From Hoeflea_A sp965249925 (GTDB lineage Bacteria > Pseudomonadota > Alphaproteobacteria > Rhizobiales > Rhizobiaceae): a stretch of DNA of 64,000 nucleotides. Below are positions 1-10,667 of this stretch, in pieces. The notes below the pieces were generated by a model. That model saw nothing but the letters and a program-made list of their open reading frames with translations, did not search any database and was not told the origin of the DNA. The position numbers and the translations under genes are program-made. The stretch lies in NCBI GenBank assembly GCA_965249925.1, contig OZ252260.1, positions 1,426,001 to 1,490,000 on the forward strand. Direction: 5' to 3'. Each line of letters opens with the position of its first letter. The stretch's first letter is position 1.

Positions 1-941
1 GTCCGCAGATCGACAACGAACGGCCAGTTGGAAAACACCATGGGGTGTCCCGGACGGATAGCGTGCACCATCACCAGGCTGGCAAGCGTCTCGGCCAGTG
101 ACTGGGCGAGAAAGCCAGCGAGTGTAGCGGGTGCCGTCGCGCCGGCCTGTGCGGCGGTGATGCAGGATATCGGGATGTTGTGGCGGATGCATTCGAACGT
201 TACATCGACCGCATCCTCACCGTAACGCATCGGCGATATCACCGGGCTGATATGCGCCTTGACGAAGGGCCGGTGTGAAAAGGCTCCGTCACCGCCGGCG
301 GCGATGTCGAACATCTGCACGATCGGCGCCACGTGGTCGCCGAGTGTGAACGACGTGGCCGTCGGTTTGCTGGTGTTTTTCACCAGGGCATAGGCGGTGT
401 TGACGTCGAGATCGAAAGTGTCGGACACATCGGTGGCGACACAGCAGCGGGTGAACCAACTGACATTGCTCAGCGTGTCTTGCAGCCGGGTGAAATCGTG
501 CAGGTCGCGCAGCGTCGAAGGACGGTAGCGTCCGGTGTCGATATCGAGGGTCTGCACGGCCGCACCACCGGTGCCGAAATACACCCGCTCGCCGCCCACT
601 TCGATCGAACGCGCCTCGTCCCGACCGTGCAGAACGAACGTTTTGGCGGCCCTGTCGATGGCATCTTCGACGAGACCGCGGGGAAACAGCATACGTCCGG
701 CGCCGTTATCGATGGCACCACTCGCGGCAAGCCGTTTAGCGAGCCGGTCGGGTACCTCGCCCATGCCGAGTTCTTCGAGAAGCCGTAGCGCGACTGCGTA
801 TATGGCCTCAAGCTCCGCGGCATCCAGAGGCTTGTAGCGGCCGCCGATCTGGCCGGGTGGACAGGGACTGACGACCGGTCCGGTTGCACGCTGCGCAAGC
901 CGTTGGCGGCGGCCGGCGCGTCTGGTTGCGGTTTGTCCCAT
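1..941 (-). CDS. Trimethylamine methyltransferase (MttB) superfamily protein, partial
   Basis: The frame is open from an ATG at 939-941, preceded by a GAGG ribosome-binding site, to the left window edge, so the C-terminus is missing. The N-terminus reads MGQTATRRAGRRQR, then GRYKPLDAAELEAIY and LLEELGMGEVP, as in the MttB superfamily. These proteins move a methyl group from a methylamine or quaternary amine to a corrinoid protein. Most alphaproteobacterial members lack pyrrolysine and act on substrates such as glycine betaine, often without a known corrinoid partner. No in-frame UAG was seen in the stretch I translated codon by codon (about the first 70 codons). It diverges from a dimethylglycine-dehydrogenase-like gene, which supports methylated-amine catabolism. 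The exact substrate is unknown. Confidence 0.85.
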   Translation of the reverse strand, partial: MGQTATRRAGRRQRLAQRATGPVVSPCPPGQIGGRYKPLDAAELEAIYAVALRLLEELGMGEVPDRLAKRLAASGAIDNGAGRMLFPRGLVEDAIDRAAKTFVLHGRDEARSIEVGGERVYFGTGGAAVQTLDIDTGRYRPSTLRDLHDFTRLQDTLSNVSWFTRCCVATDVSDTFDLDVNTAYALVKNTSKPTATSFTLGDHVAPIVQMFDIAAGGDGAFSHRPFVKAHISPVISPMRYGEDAVDVTFECIRHNIPISCITAAQAGATAPATLAGFLAQSLAETLASLVMVHAIRPGHPMVFSNWPFVVDLR

Positions 942-1127
942 GGCGGTTACCTCACAGGCCGGTTCCACCCGGGATTAGGGGACCAGACGTTTGACCGCAC
1001 AAGCGCGTTTCATCTGTCTCGAAAAGTTCGGAACCGAGTTTCGATATATTCGGATCAGTCGCCCGGTGGTTGACCGACTCGGCATAAAGCCGCTGCTTAG
1101 TGCAGGTTAAACCGGAGCGACGCAGTC

Positions 1128-3548
1128 ATGAAATCCCGTTGCAGAGTTGTTGTCATCGGAGGTGGCATCGCCGGCTGTTCGACGCTCTATCACCTGACGC
1201 AGGAGGGCTGGGACGACGTTGTGCTGGTCGAGCGCAACGAGCTGACGAGCGGCACGACCTGGCACTCGGCGGCGCAGGTGACGAATTTCGGCATGAACCA
1301 GACCATGGTCGGCCTGAAGACCCATTCGATCAATCTTTACAAGGAATTGGCCGACGATCCGGACTATCCCATCAACTACCATCACGGCGATGGCGGCATC
1401 CGTCTGGCCAACACCGAAGCCCAGATGGAGGGTTACCGCCACTTCGCCTCGATGGCGCGTGGCATGGATGTGCATTTCGAGATCATCGACGCGGCGGAAT
1501 GCGCCCGCCGCCATCCGTTGATTTCCACCGACAACCTGCTCGGCGGCCTGTGGGATCCGCTCGACGGGGATATCGACCCGGCGCAACTGTGCCAGGCGCT
1601 GGCACGGCGCGCCCGCAAGGCGGGCGCCGAAGTCTACCGCAACACCCCGGTCACCGGGTTGACCCAGCATCGCGACGACACCTGGACGGTGCACACCGAG
1701 CGTGGCGACATCGATTGCGATATCGTCGTCAACGCCTGCGGTTATCGGGTCAATGAGGTCGCGGCGATGATGGGCGTTCACCACCCGGTGATGTCGATGG
1801 AACATCAATATTTCGTCACCGAGGCGATCCCGGCGATCGAACAGGCCGGACACCGCATGCCGCTGTTGCGTTGCCCGATCTCCGACTACTATTGCCGCCA
1901 GGAGAGGGACGGTCTGCTGCTCGGGTTCTACGAGCAGCCTTGCAAGACATGGGGCATGGATGGCATCGATCCGAATTTCGTCAACGCGCTGTGCCCCGAC
2001 GACCTGGACCGGGTCGCCGACGTGCTGGAGGGCGCCTTTGCCCGCATGCCGGTGCTGATGGATGCCGGCATCCACACCATCGTCAATGGCCCGATCACCT
2101 ACACCATCGACGGTGCGCCGCTGGTCGGTCCGATCCCCGGAAAACGCAACGCCTTCTGCATCATCGGACTGCGTGCCGGGCTGGGCGAGGGTGGCGGGCA
2201 CGGATGGCTGCTAGCGCAGCAGATCGTGCACGGGGAGGCCTGTTACGACACCTGGTGCATCGATCCGCGGCGCTTCACCGGCCATGGCAATGTGGAATTG
2301 ACGGCCCTCAAGGCCATCGAGGACTACCAGAACGAGTTTCGCTTTCACTTTCCCCACGAACATCGGCCGGCCGGTCGGCCGATCAAGACGACGCCGCTGA
2401 CACCGGTACTGGCGGCCGAAGGCGCCGCTTTTGCCGTCGTCAACGGCTGGGAGCGCATCGAGTATGTCAAACCGCATTCCGATTTCCAGCCGACGCACAC
2501 CTTCCGGTTCGACGATGTGTTCGACACGGTCGCCGGCGAGGTCGCCAATGTGCGCGACAATGTCGGCCTGACTGAAGTCAGCGGTTTCAACCGGTTCGAG
2601 CTGACCGGCACAGGCGTGCACGATTTTCTCGATCGCCTGATGTGCGGACGGGTCACCCGCCGGAAAGGCAAGGTTGGCCTCGGCTACCTGCTTAACCACC
2701 GGGGCATGGTCAAGGGCGAGGCGACGATCGCCAACCTGCCCGACGGTCGTGTTTGGTACGGATCGGCCGCGGCGGCGGAATATCATGACAGGGACTGGTT
2801 GCTGCAGCACCTGGAGCCGGACGACGACGTCACTCTGCGATCGCTGACCAACCAGCATACGATCCTGGTGCTTGCCGGTCCGAAGGCGCGCAGCGTCATG
2901 CGGGAGGTCAGCCGCTCAGATTGGTCTATTGACGCGTTTCCGTGGCTCTCGGTACGGTCCTGTTACGTCGGCATCGCGCCGGCGATCGTCATGTCGGTGA
3001 GTTTCTCCGGCGAACTCGCCTACGAGATTCACGTGCCGAACAACCAGCTTTACGCCGCCTATCTGGCTCTCAGGGCGGCCGGTCAGGCGCACGGGATGAA
3101 ACTGTTCGGCGCCCGCGCCGTCGAATCCATGCGCCTCGAAAAGGGCTATCTTCACTGGAAGGCCGATCTGCTGACGGAATTCGATCCATTCGAAACCGGT
3201 CTCGACCGGTTCGTTAAAATGGACAAGGCCGATTTCATCGGAAAATCGGCGCTTGCCGCGCGACGCACGAAAGGTCTGTCAAAAAAACTGGTCACGCTGG
3301 AATTGGACTGCACGCACGCGCCCGCCCACGGCGGAGCGTCGGTGATGCGCAACGGAGATGTCGTCGGAACCGTGACGTCAGGAGACTTCGGGCATCGGGT
3401 GGGCAAGAACCTTGCCTACGCCTTCGTGAACACCGATCTGGCAGCACCGGGAAGCGCTGCGACAATCGATGTCCTCGGCGACATGGTCGCGGCGACCGTC
3501 ATCGAAACCGGGCCTTACGATCCGGGCCATCAGCGTGTCCGCGCCTGA
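1128..3548 (+). CDS. FAD-dependent oxidoreductase with GcvT domain (dimethylglycine/sarcosine dehydrogenase family)
   Basis: This 806-aa protein has the domain order of dimethylglycine/sarcosine dehydrogenases. An N-terminal Rossmann FAD site (VVVIGGGIAGCS, residues 8-19) leads a DAO domain to about residue 420. A C-terminal aminomethyltransferase (GcvT) domain follows, with FSGELAYEIHVP and RLEKGYLHWKADL. Trp45-His46 (TTWHSAAQV) sits where family members carry the covalently FAD-linked histidine. The family oxidatively demethylates N-methylated glycines or related amines and can pass the one-carbon unit to tetrahydrofolate. ATG at 1128 follows a GGAG motif. The neighbouring MttB-type gene suggests a demethylation pathway; the exact amine is not determinable. 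Confidence 0.9.
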   Translation: MKSRCRVVVIGGGIAGCSTLYHLTQEGWDDVVLVERNELTSGTTWHSAAQVTNFGMNQTMVGLKTHSINLYKELADDPDYPINYHHGDGGIRLANTEAQMEGYRHFASMARGMDVHFEIIDAAECARRHPLISTDNLLGGLWDPLDGDIDPAQLCQALARRARKAGAEVYRNTPVTGLTQHRDDTWTVHTERGDIDCDIVVNACGYRVNEVAAMMGVHHPVMSMEHQYFVTEAIPAIEQAGHRMPLLRCPISDYYCRQERDGLLLGFYEQPCKTWGMDGIDPNFVNALCPDDLDRVADVLEGAFARMPVLMDAGIHTIVNGPITYTIDGAPLVGPIPGKRNAFCIIGLRAGLGEGGGHGWLLAQQIVHGEACYDTWCIDPRRFTGHGNVELTALKAIEDYQNEFRFHFPHEHRPAGRPIKTTPLTPVLAAEGAAFAVVNGWERIEYVKPHSDFQPTHTFRFDDVFDTVAGEVANVRDNVGLTEVSGFNRFELTGTGVHDFLDRLMCGRVTRRKGKVGLGYLLNHRGMVKGEATIANLPDGRVWYGSAAAAEYHDRDWLLQHLEPDDDVTLRSLTNQHTILVLAGPKARSVMREVSRSDWSIDAFPWLSVRSCYVGIAPAIVMSVSFSGELAYEIHVPNNQLYAAYLALRAAGQAHGMKLFGARAVESMRLEKGYLHWKADLLTEFDPFETGLDRFVKMDKADFIGKSALAARRTKGLSKKLVTLELDCTHAPAHGGASVMRNGDVVGTVTSGDFGHRVGKNLAYAFVNTDLAAPGSAATIDVLGDMVAATVIETGPYDPGHQRVRA

Positions 3549-3675
3549 TAACTCGGTGAGACGGCATGTCCGTCGTCTGAAAGAACTTGGGGAGATTGTA
3601 ATGCACTGTTCGGATTGTCCTCGACTGAACCAGGCGCCATCGCCGGCGCAGCCGGTTTTCGGAGGCTGAACAGTC

Positions 3676-4869
3676 ATGTCCCGGATTTTCAAGGGCAGTT
3701 TCACGCAACAGGAGCCAATTCCCGAAGATGCCATCGAGGCGGCCGTGGCCGTCATGCGCAGCGGCCGCCTGCACCGCTATAACCTGGCAAACGGCGAACG
3801 CGGCGAAACGGCGCTTCTCGAACAGGAATTCGCCGCCTGGCAGGGCAGCAGCTACTGCCTTGCCACCACGTCCGGCGGGCAAGCCTTGCAGATCGCGCTG
3901 CGTGCCGCGGGCATCGGGGTCGATGACCAGGTGTTGAGCAATGCCTTTACGCTGGCGCCCGTTCCCGGAGCGATTTCCGCCGTCGGCGGGATACCGGTGC
4001 TGGTCGAGATCGATGACAATCTGCGGCTCGATCTGGACGATCTCGACGCCAAGGCGGCTGCGAGCGGCGCCAAAACGCTGCTCGTGTCGCACATGCGCGG
4101 GCACCTGTGCGACATGGATGCGCTCATGACAGTCGCCGCCCGCCACGGCATCGCGGTGATCGAAGACTGCGCGCACACCATGGGCGCGCGCTGGAACGGC
4201 AAGCGCTCGGGCAATTTCGGCCTGGCGGCGTGTTTTTCCACGCAGACCTACAAGCACATGAATTCCGGAGAGGGCGGTTTCCTGACCTCCGACGATGCCG
4301 ATTTCATGGCCCGCGCGACGATGCTTTCCGGCAGCTACATGTTCTTTGACCGGCACGGGGCCGGACCGGATGCGTCGGCCTACGACGTGGCGCGTTACCA
4401 GATGCCCAATCAATCGGCGCGCATGGATGCTCTGCGTGCTGCGATTCTGCGGCCGCAATTGCAGCGCCTGGACGAGAACATTGCCCGTTGGAACGCACTC
4501 TACAACACGGTGGCCGAAATCCTGACACAGTGCCCGGCGATCGCCGTGCCCGAGCGTCCGAAACAGGAAGACTTCGTCGGCTCATCCATTCAGTTCCGGG
4601 TGCCCGGACTCGATCCGGCAAGCTGCGGGGCCATCATCGAGGGGTGCGCCGCGTGTGGCGTGCAATTGAAGTGGTTTGGCGGACCGGAACCGCAGGGCTA
4701 CACCTCCGACCACGGCTCCTGGCGTTACATGAAGGCGCAGCAGTTGCCGCGCACCGACCGCATACTCGCCACCCTATTCGACATGCGGCTGCCGCTGACC
4801 TTCGACATCCAGGACTGCGCACTGATCGCCGAGATCATCGCCGAAACCGTTGCCGACGTCGTCCGGTGA
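3676..4869 (+). CDS. DegT/DnrJ/EryC1/StrS-family PLP aminotransferase
   Basis: This 397-aa fold-type-I PLP enzyme has Asp164 (VIEDCAHTMGA) for the pyridine nitrogen and Lys193 (STQTYKHMNSGEGG) as the Schiff-base lysine. The glycine-rich ATTSGGQALQIAL (64-76) forms the cofactor phosphate pocket. The family usually transaminates keto-sugars in nucleotide-sugar pathways. Here no sugar-nucleotide genes are nearby, and the gene lies between an amine-oxidising flavoprotein and an amidohydrolase, so a catabolic amino transfer is possible. The start has a GGAGG ribosome-binding site 10 nt upstream, 127 bp after the flavoprotein stop, so both may share a transcript. The substrate is unknown. Confidence 0.88.
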   Translation: MSRIFKGSFTQQEPIPEDAIEAAVAVMRSGRLHRYNLANGERGETALLEQEFAAWQGSSYCLATTSGGQALQIALRAAGIGVDDQVLSNAFTLAPVPGAISAVGGIPVLVEIDDNLRLDLDDLDAKAAASGAKTLLVSHMRGHLCDMDALMTVAARHGIAVIEDCAHTMGARWNGKRSGNFGLAACFSTQTYKHMNSGEGGFLTSDDADFMARATMLSGSYMFFDRHGAGPDASAYDVARYQMPNQSARMDALRAAILRPQLQRLDENIARWNALYNTVAEILTQCPAIAVPERPKQEDFVGSSIQFRVPGLDPASCGAIIEGCAACGVQLKWFGGPEPQGYTSDHGSWRYMKAQQLPRTDRILATLFDMRLPLTFDIQDCALIAEIIAETVADVVR

Positions 4870-5025
4870 TATTTCCAGGCCCGTGGTAAAAAGACAGTCA
4901 TGCCAGCATTTCGTCGCTGATCCAGCGACCGCCTAGGTCCGAACGCGGACATGCTTGCCAAGGCGGCGACGAAGCTGCAGGAAGATATCGCCTGCTCATG
5001 TCAAAACAACGAGAGACTAGCCTCG

Positions 5026-6552
5026 ATGTTCAAGCCGCAAGATGATGGTCTAAGTCTTGTCCTCCGCGGTTGCCTCTATGTCCGAAATGCGCGTCAGTCT
5101 GCACCTGCCGGCCCCGTGGACATACACATCGCCGACGGTGCCATCCGTGACATCGGGCCAGACCTCGCTGCGCCGGGCGCGGTCGAGTTCGATGTACGCG
5201 GGCTTCTCGCAATTCCGGGCCTCGTCAACGCCCATCTCCACTCGCCGGCGGCGTTCCTGAAAGGCGCGCTCATCGATGCTCCGCTTGAGATTTTCATGCT
5301 CCGGGAAACGCCACCGACGCTCGGCGGCACAGAAAGTCCGGCCATCTGTCGCGCCCGTGCGTTGCTCTCGGCCATGGAGATGCTCAAGCGCGGTATCACC
5401 GCTGTCCATGATGACGCATTTTTCAATCCGGAGCCGACGACCGACGCGATTGACGCGATCATGGGCGCCTATCGGGATGTGGGAATCCGCGCCACGGTCG
5501 CGCTCGACCAGCCTGAGGTCGCGGAGGTCGAGAAATACCCGTTCCTCGGCGATATCCTCCCCGAGGATTTGCGGCGAACCCTGTCCCGGCCGCCCCGCAA
5601 GAACGGCGCGGATCTTCTTGCCCTCTATCGCGACTTCATTACGCGTTGGCACGGCGCGGAGGGCGACCGGCTGCGCTGCTCGTTGTCCTGTTCAGCGCCC
5701 CAGCGCGTGACACCCGGATACCTCGAAGCCCTGACGGACATTTCGCGGGAGCGGGACCTCCCCTTCAACGTGCATGTTCTCGAGACCCGGCTCCAGCGGG
5801 TGCTCGGTCAAGAGAAATTCGGCAAATCGCTGGTCCGCTTTCTTGACGATCTCGGCTGCCTTGATCCGCGAAAACAGGTGATCCATGCGGTTTGGATCGA
5901 TGAAGACGACATCGCCCGGCTGGCACGCTCCGGCGCGCTCGTCGCGCACAACCCGATCTCGAACCTGAAGCTCGGATCGGGGATAATGCCGTTCCGCGCA
6001 CTCAGGGACGCCGGCGTGCCAATCTGCCTCGGCACTGACGAGGCTCCCTGCGACGACACGGCGAACCTCTGGGGTGCCATGAAGACCGGCGCGCTCATCC
6101 AGAAGATTGCTGATCCGGAATGGACACGCTGGCCGGCAGCCGAGGAGGTTCTCGACTGCGCCTGGACGGGCGGCGCGCGGTCGCTGCGCCGCGACGATGT
6201 CGGTCGGATCGCACCCGGCGCGCGCGCCGATATCGCGCTTCTCGATCTCGATTCCCTGTCTTTCCTTCCCTTGAACGACATCCGCCGACAACTTGTCTTC
6301 TGCGAGGACGGCTCAGCGGTTCGGCATGTTCTGGTGGATGGTGAGCTCGTCGTCCGCGACGGCCGGCTCGCCCGGATCGACGAGGACGCGGCGCGCGCCG
6401 AGATCGGCGCCGCCTTTGCCGAATTCGCCCCCAGGCTCGCCGAGATCGAAGCGCATGCCGCCCGGCTCGAACCCCATTATCGGGCGATGTACGAGCGGAC
6501 CCTGGCGCAGGATGTCGGCATGTCCCGTTGGATCGACAAATTTCCAGCCTGA
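5026..6552 (+). CDS. ATZ/TRZ-type metal-dependent amidohydrolase (deaminase family)
   Basis: Amidohydrolase-superfamily TIM barrel of 508 aa. Metal ligands are His70 and His72 (VNAHLHSP), a histidine in FNVHVLETR, a histidine in VIHAVWIDEDD, and the aspartate in CLGTDEAPCDD. This is the pattern of the ATZ/TRZ group, which hydrolyses C-N or C-Cl bonds on heterocycles (guanine, 8-oxoguanine, S-adenosylhomocysteine, triazines). I chose ATG at 5026, after a GAGAG motif; an in-frame ATG at 4951 would add 25 residues that do not look homologous. The gene ends 76 bp from the convergent ABC operon. A second, divergent homologue lies at 16254, so the region probably handles a nitrogen heterocycle. Confidence 0.88.
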   Translation: MFKPQDDGLSLVLRGCLYVRNARQSAPAGPVDIHIADGAIRDIGPDLAAPGAVEFDVRGLLAIPGLVNAHLHSPAAFLKGALIDAPLEIFMLRETPPTLGGTESPAICRARALLSAMEMLKRGITAVHDDAFFNPEPTTDAIDAIMGAYRDVGIRATVALDQPEVAEVEKYPFLGDILPEDLRRTLSRPPRKNGADLLALYRDFITRWHGAEGDRLRCSLSCSAPQRVTPGYLEALTDISRERDLPFNVHVLETRLQRVLGQEKFGKSLVRFLDDLGCLDPRKQVIHAVWIDEDDIARLARSGALVAHNPISNLKLGSGIMPFRALRDAGVPICLGTDEAPCDDTANLWGAMKTGALIQKIADPEWTRWPAAEEVLDCAWTGGARSLRRDDVGRIAPGARADIALLDLDSLSFLPLNDIRRQLVFCEDGSAVRHVLVDGELVVRDGRLARIDEDAARAEIGAAFAEFAPRLAEIEAHAARLEPHYRAMYERTLAQDVGMSRWIDKFPA

Positions 6553-6628
6553 CGAGGCTCGGGGGCCCGGTACCTCAAATCGGTGGCAGGCAGGTGGGGT
6601 CGATGATCGCCGCCGCCCGCCCGCGCGC

Positions 6629-7444
6629 TCACTTGTTCACCTTGTCGAGGCCGATGCTCATGGACACTGCCACAAGTGCAGCGATCGCCAGAGCGATCTG
6701 CACGCCGGAGACAGCGGCGACGAGCGGCGAACTGGTGTACTGGACGAGCGCCAGAAGTTCGACCGGCAGCGGCCGGTCACGGAAGCCGTGGGTGAAGATC
6801 GCGACCGAGAGGTTGTCGAAGCCTTCGACGAAGGTGAAGACGGCGCCGGCGAGGACGGCGGGCATCAGAAGCGGAAAGGTCACCGTGCGCAGGCTCTGGA
6901 ACGGTGTTGCGCGGAGGTTGGCAGCGGCCTCCTCAAGCGCCGGATCGAGGCGCATGAGCCGGCTTTGCACGGTCCGTACCATGACCGCCAGTATGAAGAC
7001 GGTGATCGAAATCGACTGGAGCCAGATCGAGGGCGATACGCCGATGAGGGCGCCGGCGAACAGCACGGCGACCCCGAGAACGATGCCCGGTACCATGTGC
7101 GGAACCAGCACGAACACCGAAAGCGCGGTGGTGCCGCGGAAGCGGCCGCGCACGCAAGCCAGCGCAGTGGGTACGCCGAGGACGATGCAAAGCAGGGTCA
7201 CGGTCACGCCCACCTGAAGGCTGTTCAGCATAGCCTCGACGAGTTCGTCCCGCTCGAAGACTTCGGCGTACCATTTGAGCGTGAACCCCTCCGGCGGAAA
7301 GCTCACGAAGGCGCGTGTGTCGAAGGAAATAATCGCCACGATGATGGACGGGGCAACAAGCAGGATGAGCGAGAAGATCGCCACCGCCAGAATGGATCCG
7401 ATGCCAAGCACATCGGCAAGCGAGGTCTTCCTGAGCGCTCTCAT
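6629..7444 (-). CDS. ABC transporter permease, PotC-like
   Basis: A 271-aa integral inner-membrane protein with about six membrane segments. The coupling-helix EAA motif lies in LEEAAANLRATPFQSLRTVTFP. This is the second permease of the spermidine/putrescine (PotABCD/ferric iron-type) importer family. The start ATG overlaps the upstream permease stop (ATGA), which indicates translational coupling and fixes the start; the longer upstream open frame is a shadow of the first permease. Being last in the importer operon fits the usual PotC position. The substrate is not predictable from this subunit. Confidence 0.9.
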   Translation of the reverse strand: MRALRKTSLADVLGIGSILAVAIFSLILLVAPSIIVAIISFDTRAFVSFPPEGFTLKWYAEVFERDELVEAMLNSLQVGVTVTLLCIVLGVPTALACVRGRFRGTTALSVFVLVPHMVPGIVLGVAVLFAGALIGVSPSIWLQSISITVFILAVMVRTVQSRLMRLDPALEEAAANLRATPFQSLRTVTFPLLMPAVLAGAVFTFVEGFDNLSVAIFTHGFRDRPLPVELLALVQYTSSPLVAAVSGVQIALAIAALVAVSMSIGLDKVNK

Positions 7445-8375
7445 GCGTCGCGTCCCTTCGTCCATCGCGTGAAGTGGTTGGTCACGAGCGCAATCGCCAC
7501 CAGGACGACAAGGCATGTGACCATCAGGATGAGCGAGCTCACCGAGCCCTTGCTCCACTCCAGCGAAAAGACGACTTGCTCGTAGATCATCGTCGCCGCA
7601 TTCAGGTAATTCCCGCCGCCGAGCAGCTGCGGCACGACGAAGGTCGTGTAGCTGAGCGTGAAGACAAGAGCCGAACCCGTCCCGATGCCGGGCACGCTCA
7701 GCGGCAGGATGACCGTGCGAAGCGTGCCGAGCCGCGAGGCGCCGAGGTTTTCCGAGGCCTCTACGAGGCTGCTGTCGTGCCGGCTCATGACCGCGATGAG
7801 CGGCAGGATCATGACCGGCAAGTGGATCTGCACCATCCCAATCAGAACCGCCCAGTGGGTGTTCATGATCCGCAGCGGTTGGTCGATAAGGCCGGCGCTC
7901 ATCAGCGTCGAGTTCACCACGCCGCGTCCGCCGAGGATGACGAGCCACGCATAGGTGCGCACGATCCCGCTCGTCAGCAGCGGCGCGATGGTCAGGATGA
8001 GGATCAGGCGTTTGGTCCAGGGCCCGCCGACGAGAAACAGATAGGCGACCGGATAGCCGAAGAACAGGCAAAGCGCGGTCGTCGACAAGGCCAGACTGAG
8101 CGACCGCTGGAAGGTGATCCAGTAGAGCGGATCGGTGAGCGCGTTGGACAGATGCGCGAGCGAAAAGGTCTGCGAGACGATCGCGCCGCGCGAGACCACG
8201 ATGTCGGAGAACCCGAGCGACAGCAGGATCACAAAGGGGATCACTGCGACGACCATCAGGACGACGATCGCCGGCACGGCGGGCCAGATCCCGCGTCCGG
8301 AGAGCAGCGCGTCAATCAGGCGCTCGCCGATGCCGGGGCGCGCTATCGCCGGGGAGAGGGCCGTATCCGCCGCCA

Positions 8376-8376
<1 letters not shown>
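7441..8376 (-). CDS. ABC transporter permease, PotB-like
   Basis: A 311-aa inner-membrane permease. The first membrane segment follows a short cytosolic leader (IWPAVPAIVVLMVVAVIPFV), and the EAA loop is LVEASENLGASRLGTLRTVILP. It pairs with the PotC-like permease downstream to form the translocation pore of a spermidine/putrescine-type importer. Its start overlaps the ATPase stop by one base and its end overlaps the next permease start, so all four importer genes form one operon read towards lower coordinates. Confidence 0.9.
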
Positions 8377-9451
<1,075 letters not shown>

Positions 9452-9455
<4 letters not shown>

Positions 9456-10498
9456 GCCGCGAACATACGGTCGAAGGTCTCGACGGTTTGGCCCCTGAGC
9501 GGCGCGAAGGCCGGCCAGTCGAGCGACGTCGTGCTGTCAAGCTCCGCCGGGGTGGACGGCACGTAAGGCGCGGCCTCCGGCGAAACCGGGATTCCCTCGA
9601 CCACCGTTCCGAAGTAGATCGGTGCGCTTCCCGCCATCTCCTGGATATTCTTCTGAAGCAGGATGTCGGCGAATTCGGTCACCAGATCGGCCGTTCCCTC
9701 AGCCGTATTGACGAACTGAACGATGTTGGTGGGCAGCATCAGCGGACCCGGCGCGGTGATCTTGACGTAACCGATCGGCAGGCCCGACGAAGCCGCCAGC
9801 GCGGTGTTCACATGCCAGAGCGGCGCCAGGTCGACTTCCCCGCGCTCGATCATCTGCTGAAGCAGCGGCGGACTGCGGCCGACGAGTGGATCGAGTTCCT
9901 TCCACTTGTTGAGCGCGAAGGTCATGTCGTTCTGCGGCTTCCCGAAGGCTTCGCATGTCGCGGCCAGAACGCCGAGCCCGAGATTCGACTGTGGCCGGCA
10001 CATACCGATGCGACCGCTGTAATCGCCGCTCCACAGCGCCTCCCATGTCGCCGGCGGGTTCTGAATCTTGGACGTGTCATAGGCGATGCCGATCCCTTCG
10101 AACCAGATCGGCTGCCCGACATCATAGCCATAAGGCATGAAGCGCGGGTCAACGTTCTTGGAGTTCGGGATCTTGGAAAAATCGAGCGGTACCAGCACGT
10201 CCTCGGCCAGCGCGTTGATGATCGCCGGAGACCCCATGACCGCCAGGTCGTAGGGCGAGTTGCCGCGGGCCGCCTTGATCTGCGCCAGTGCCTCGGCGGA
10301 GAGCCCGCCGATAACGCGTAGTGAAATGCCCGGATTGCGTCGACCGAGTTCTTCACCGGCCGCGATGAGCGGTGCGTCGGATTCGTTGCCGTACCCCACC
10401 ATCACCAGTTCGCGGGTCTGGGCACGCAGGATTGTCGGGGTTGAAAGGACTGTGGCGGTGGCGAGACCGCCCAGCACCGTACGTCGGCTCAGCTTCAT
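9452..10498 (-). CDS. Extracellular solute-binding protein of the ABC importer (PotD/ThiB-like)
   Basis: A 348-aa periplasmic binding protein. The N-terminus MKLSRRTVLGGLATATVLST carries a twin-arginine-like motif (SRRTVLGG) and a hydrophobic stretch ending near LRAQT, so export by Tat with cleavage around residue 27 is likely. The body has family 1/8 features such as PYDLAVMGSPAIINAL and GIGIAYDTSKI. It captures the substrate for the PotA/B/C-like subunits encoded directly downstream. It is the first gene of the operon; its upstream region contains a TTTCG...CGAAA inverted repeat that could be an operator. Tat export suggests folding before export, but the ligand is unknown. Confidence 0.9.
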
Positions 10499-10552
10499 GG
10501 CATGCTCCCTTGTTTTCTTGGCGGGCCGAAGCCCGCGACCTATGCAGTTTTA

Positions 10553-10576
10553 CTTTCGCAATTGGAATATTCGAAA
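10553..10576. promoter_or_regulatory. Candidate operator upstream of the ABC importer operon
   Basis: CTTTCG at 10553-10558 and CGAAA at 10572-10576 form an interrupted inverted repeat in the 169-bp gap between the binding-protein start and the DeoR-regulator stop. Repeated TTTCG/CGAAA elements are common in DeoR-family operators, and TCGAAAG recurs at 11519-11525 by the divergent regulator/operon promoter. That the local regulator binds here is inference. Confidence 0.35.
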
Positions 10577-10667
10577 CTTGTCGCAAAACCGTAACGTCGT
10601 CAAGCCGGATTGCTCTGCAACGGTGCCAACGGTCCTGCGTCGCCGCGAACCAACAGGCCGAACCAGC

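Noticed and set aside
6293..7585. Long plus-strand frames over the ABC permease genes
   Set aside because: Composition is rich in Arg/Asp/His/Gln repeats typical of antisense frames in GC-rich DNA; the minus strand encodes clear Pot-type permeases.
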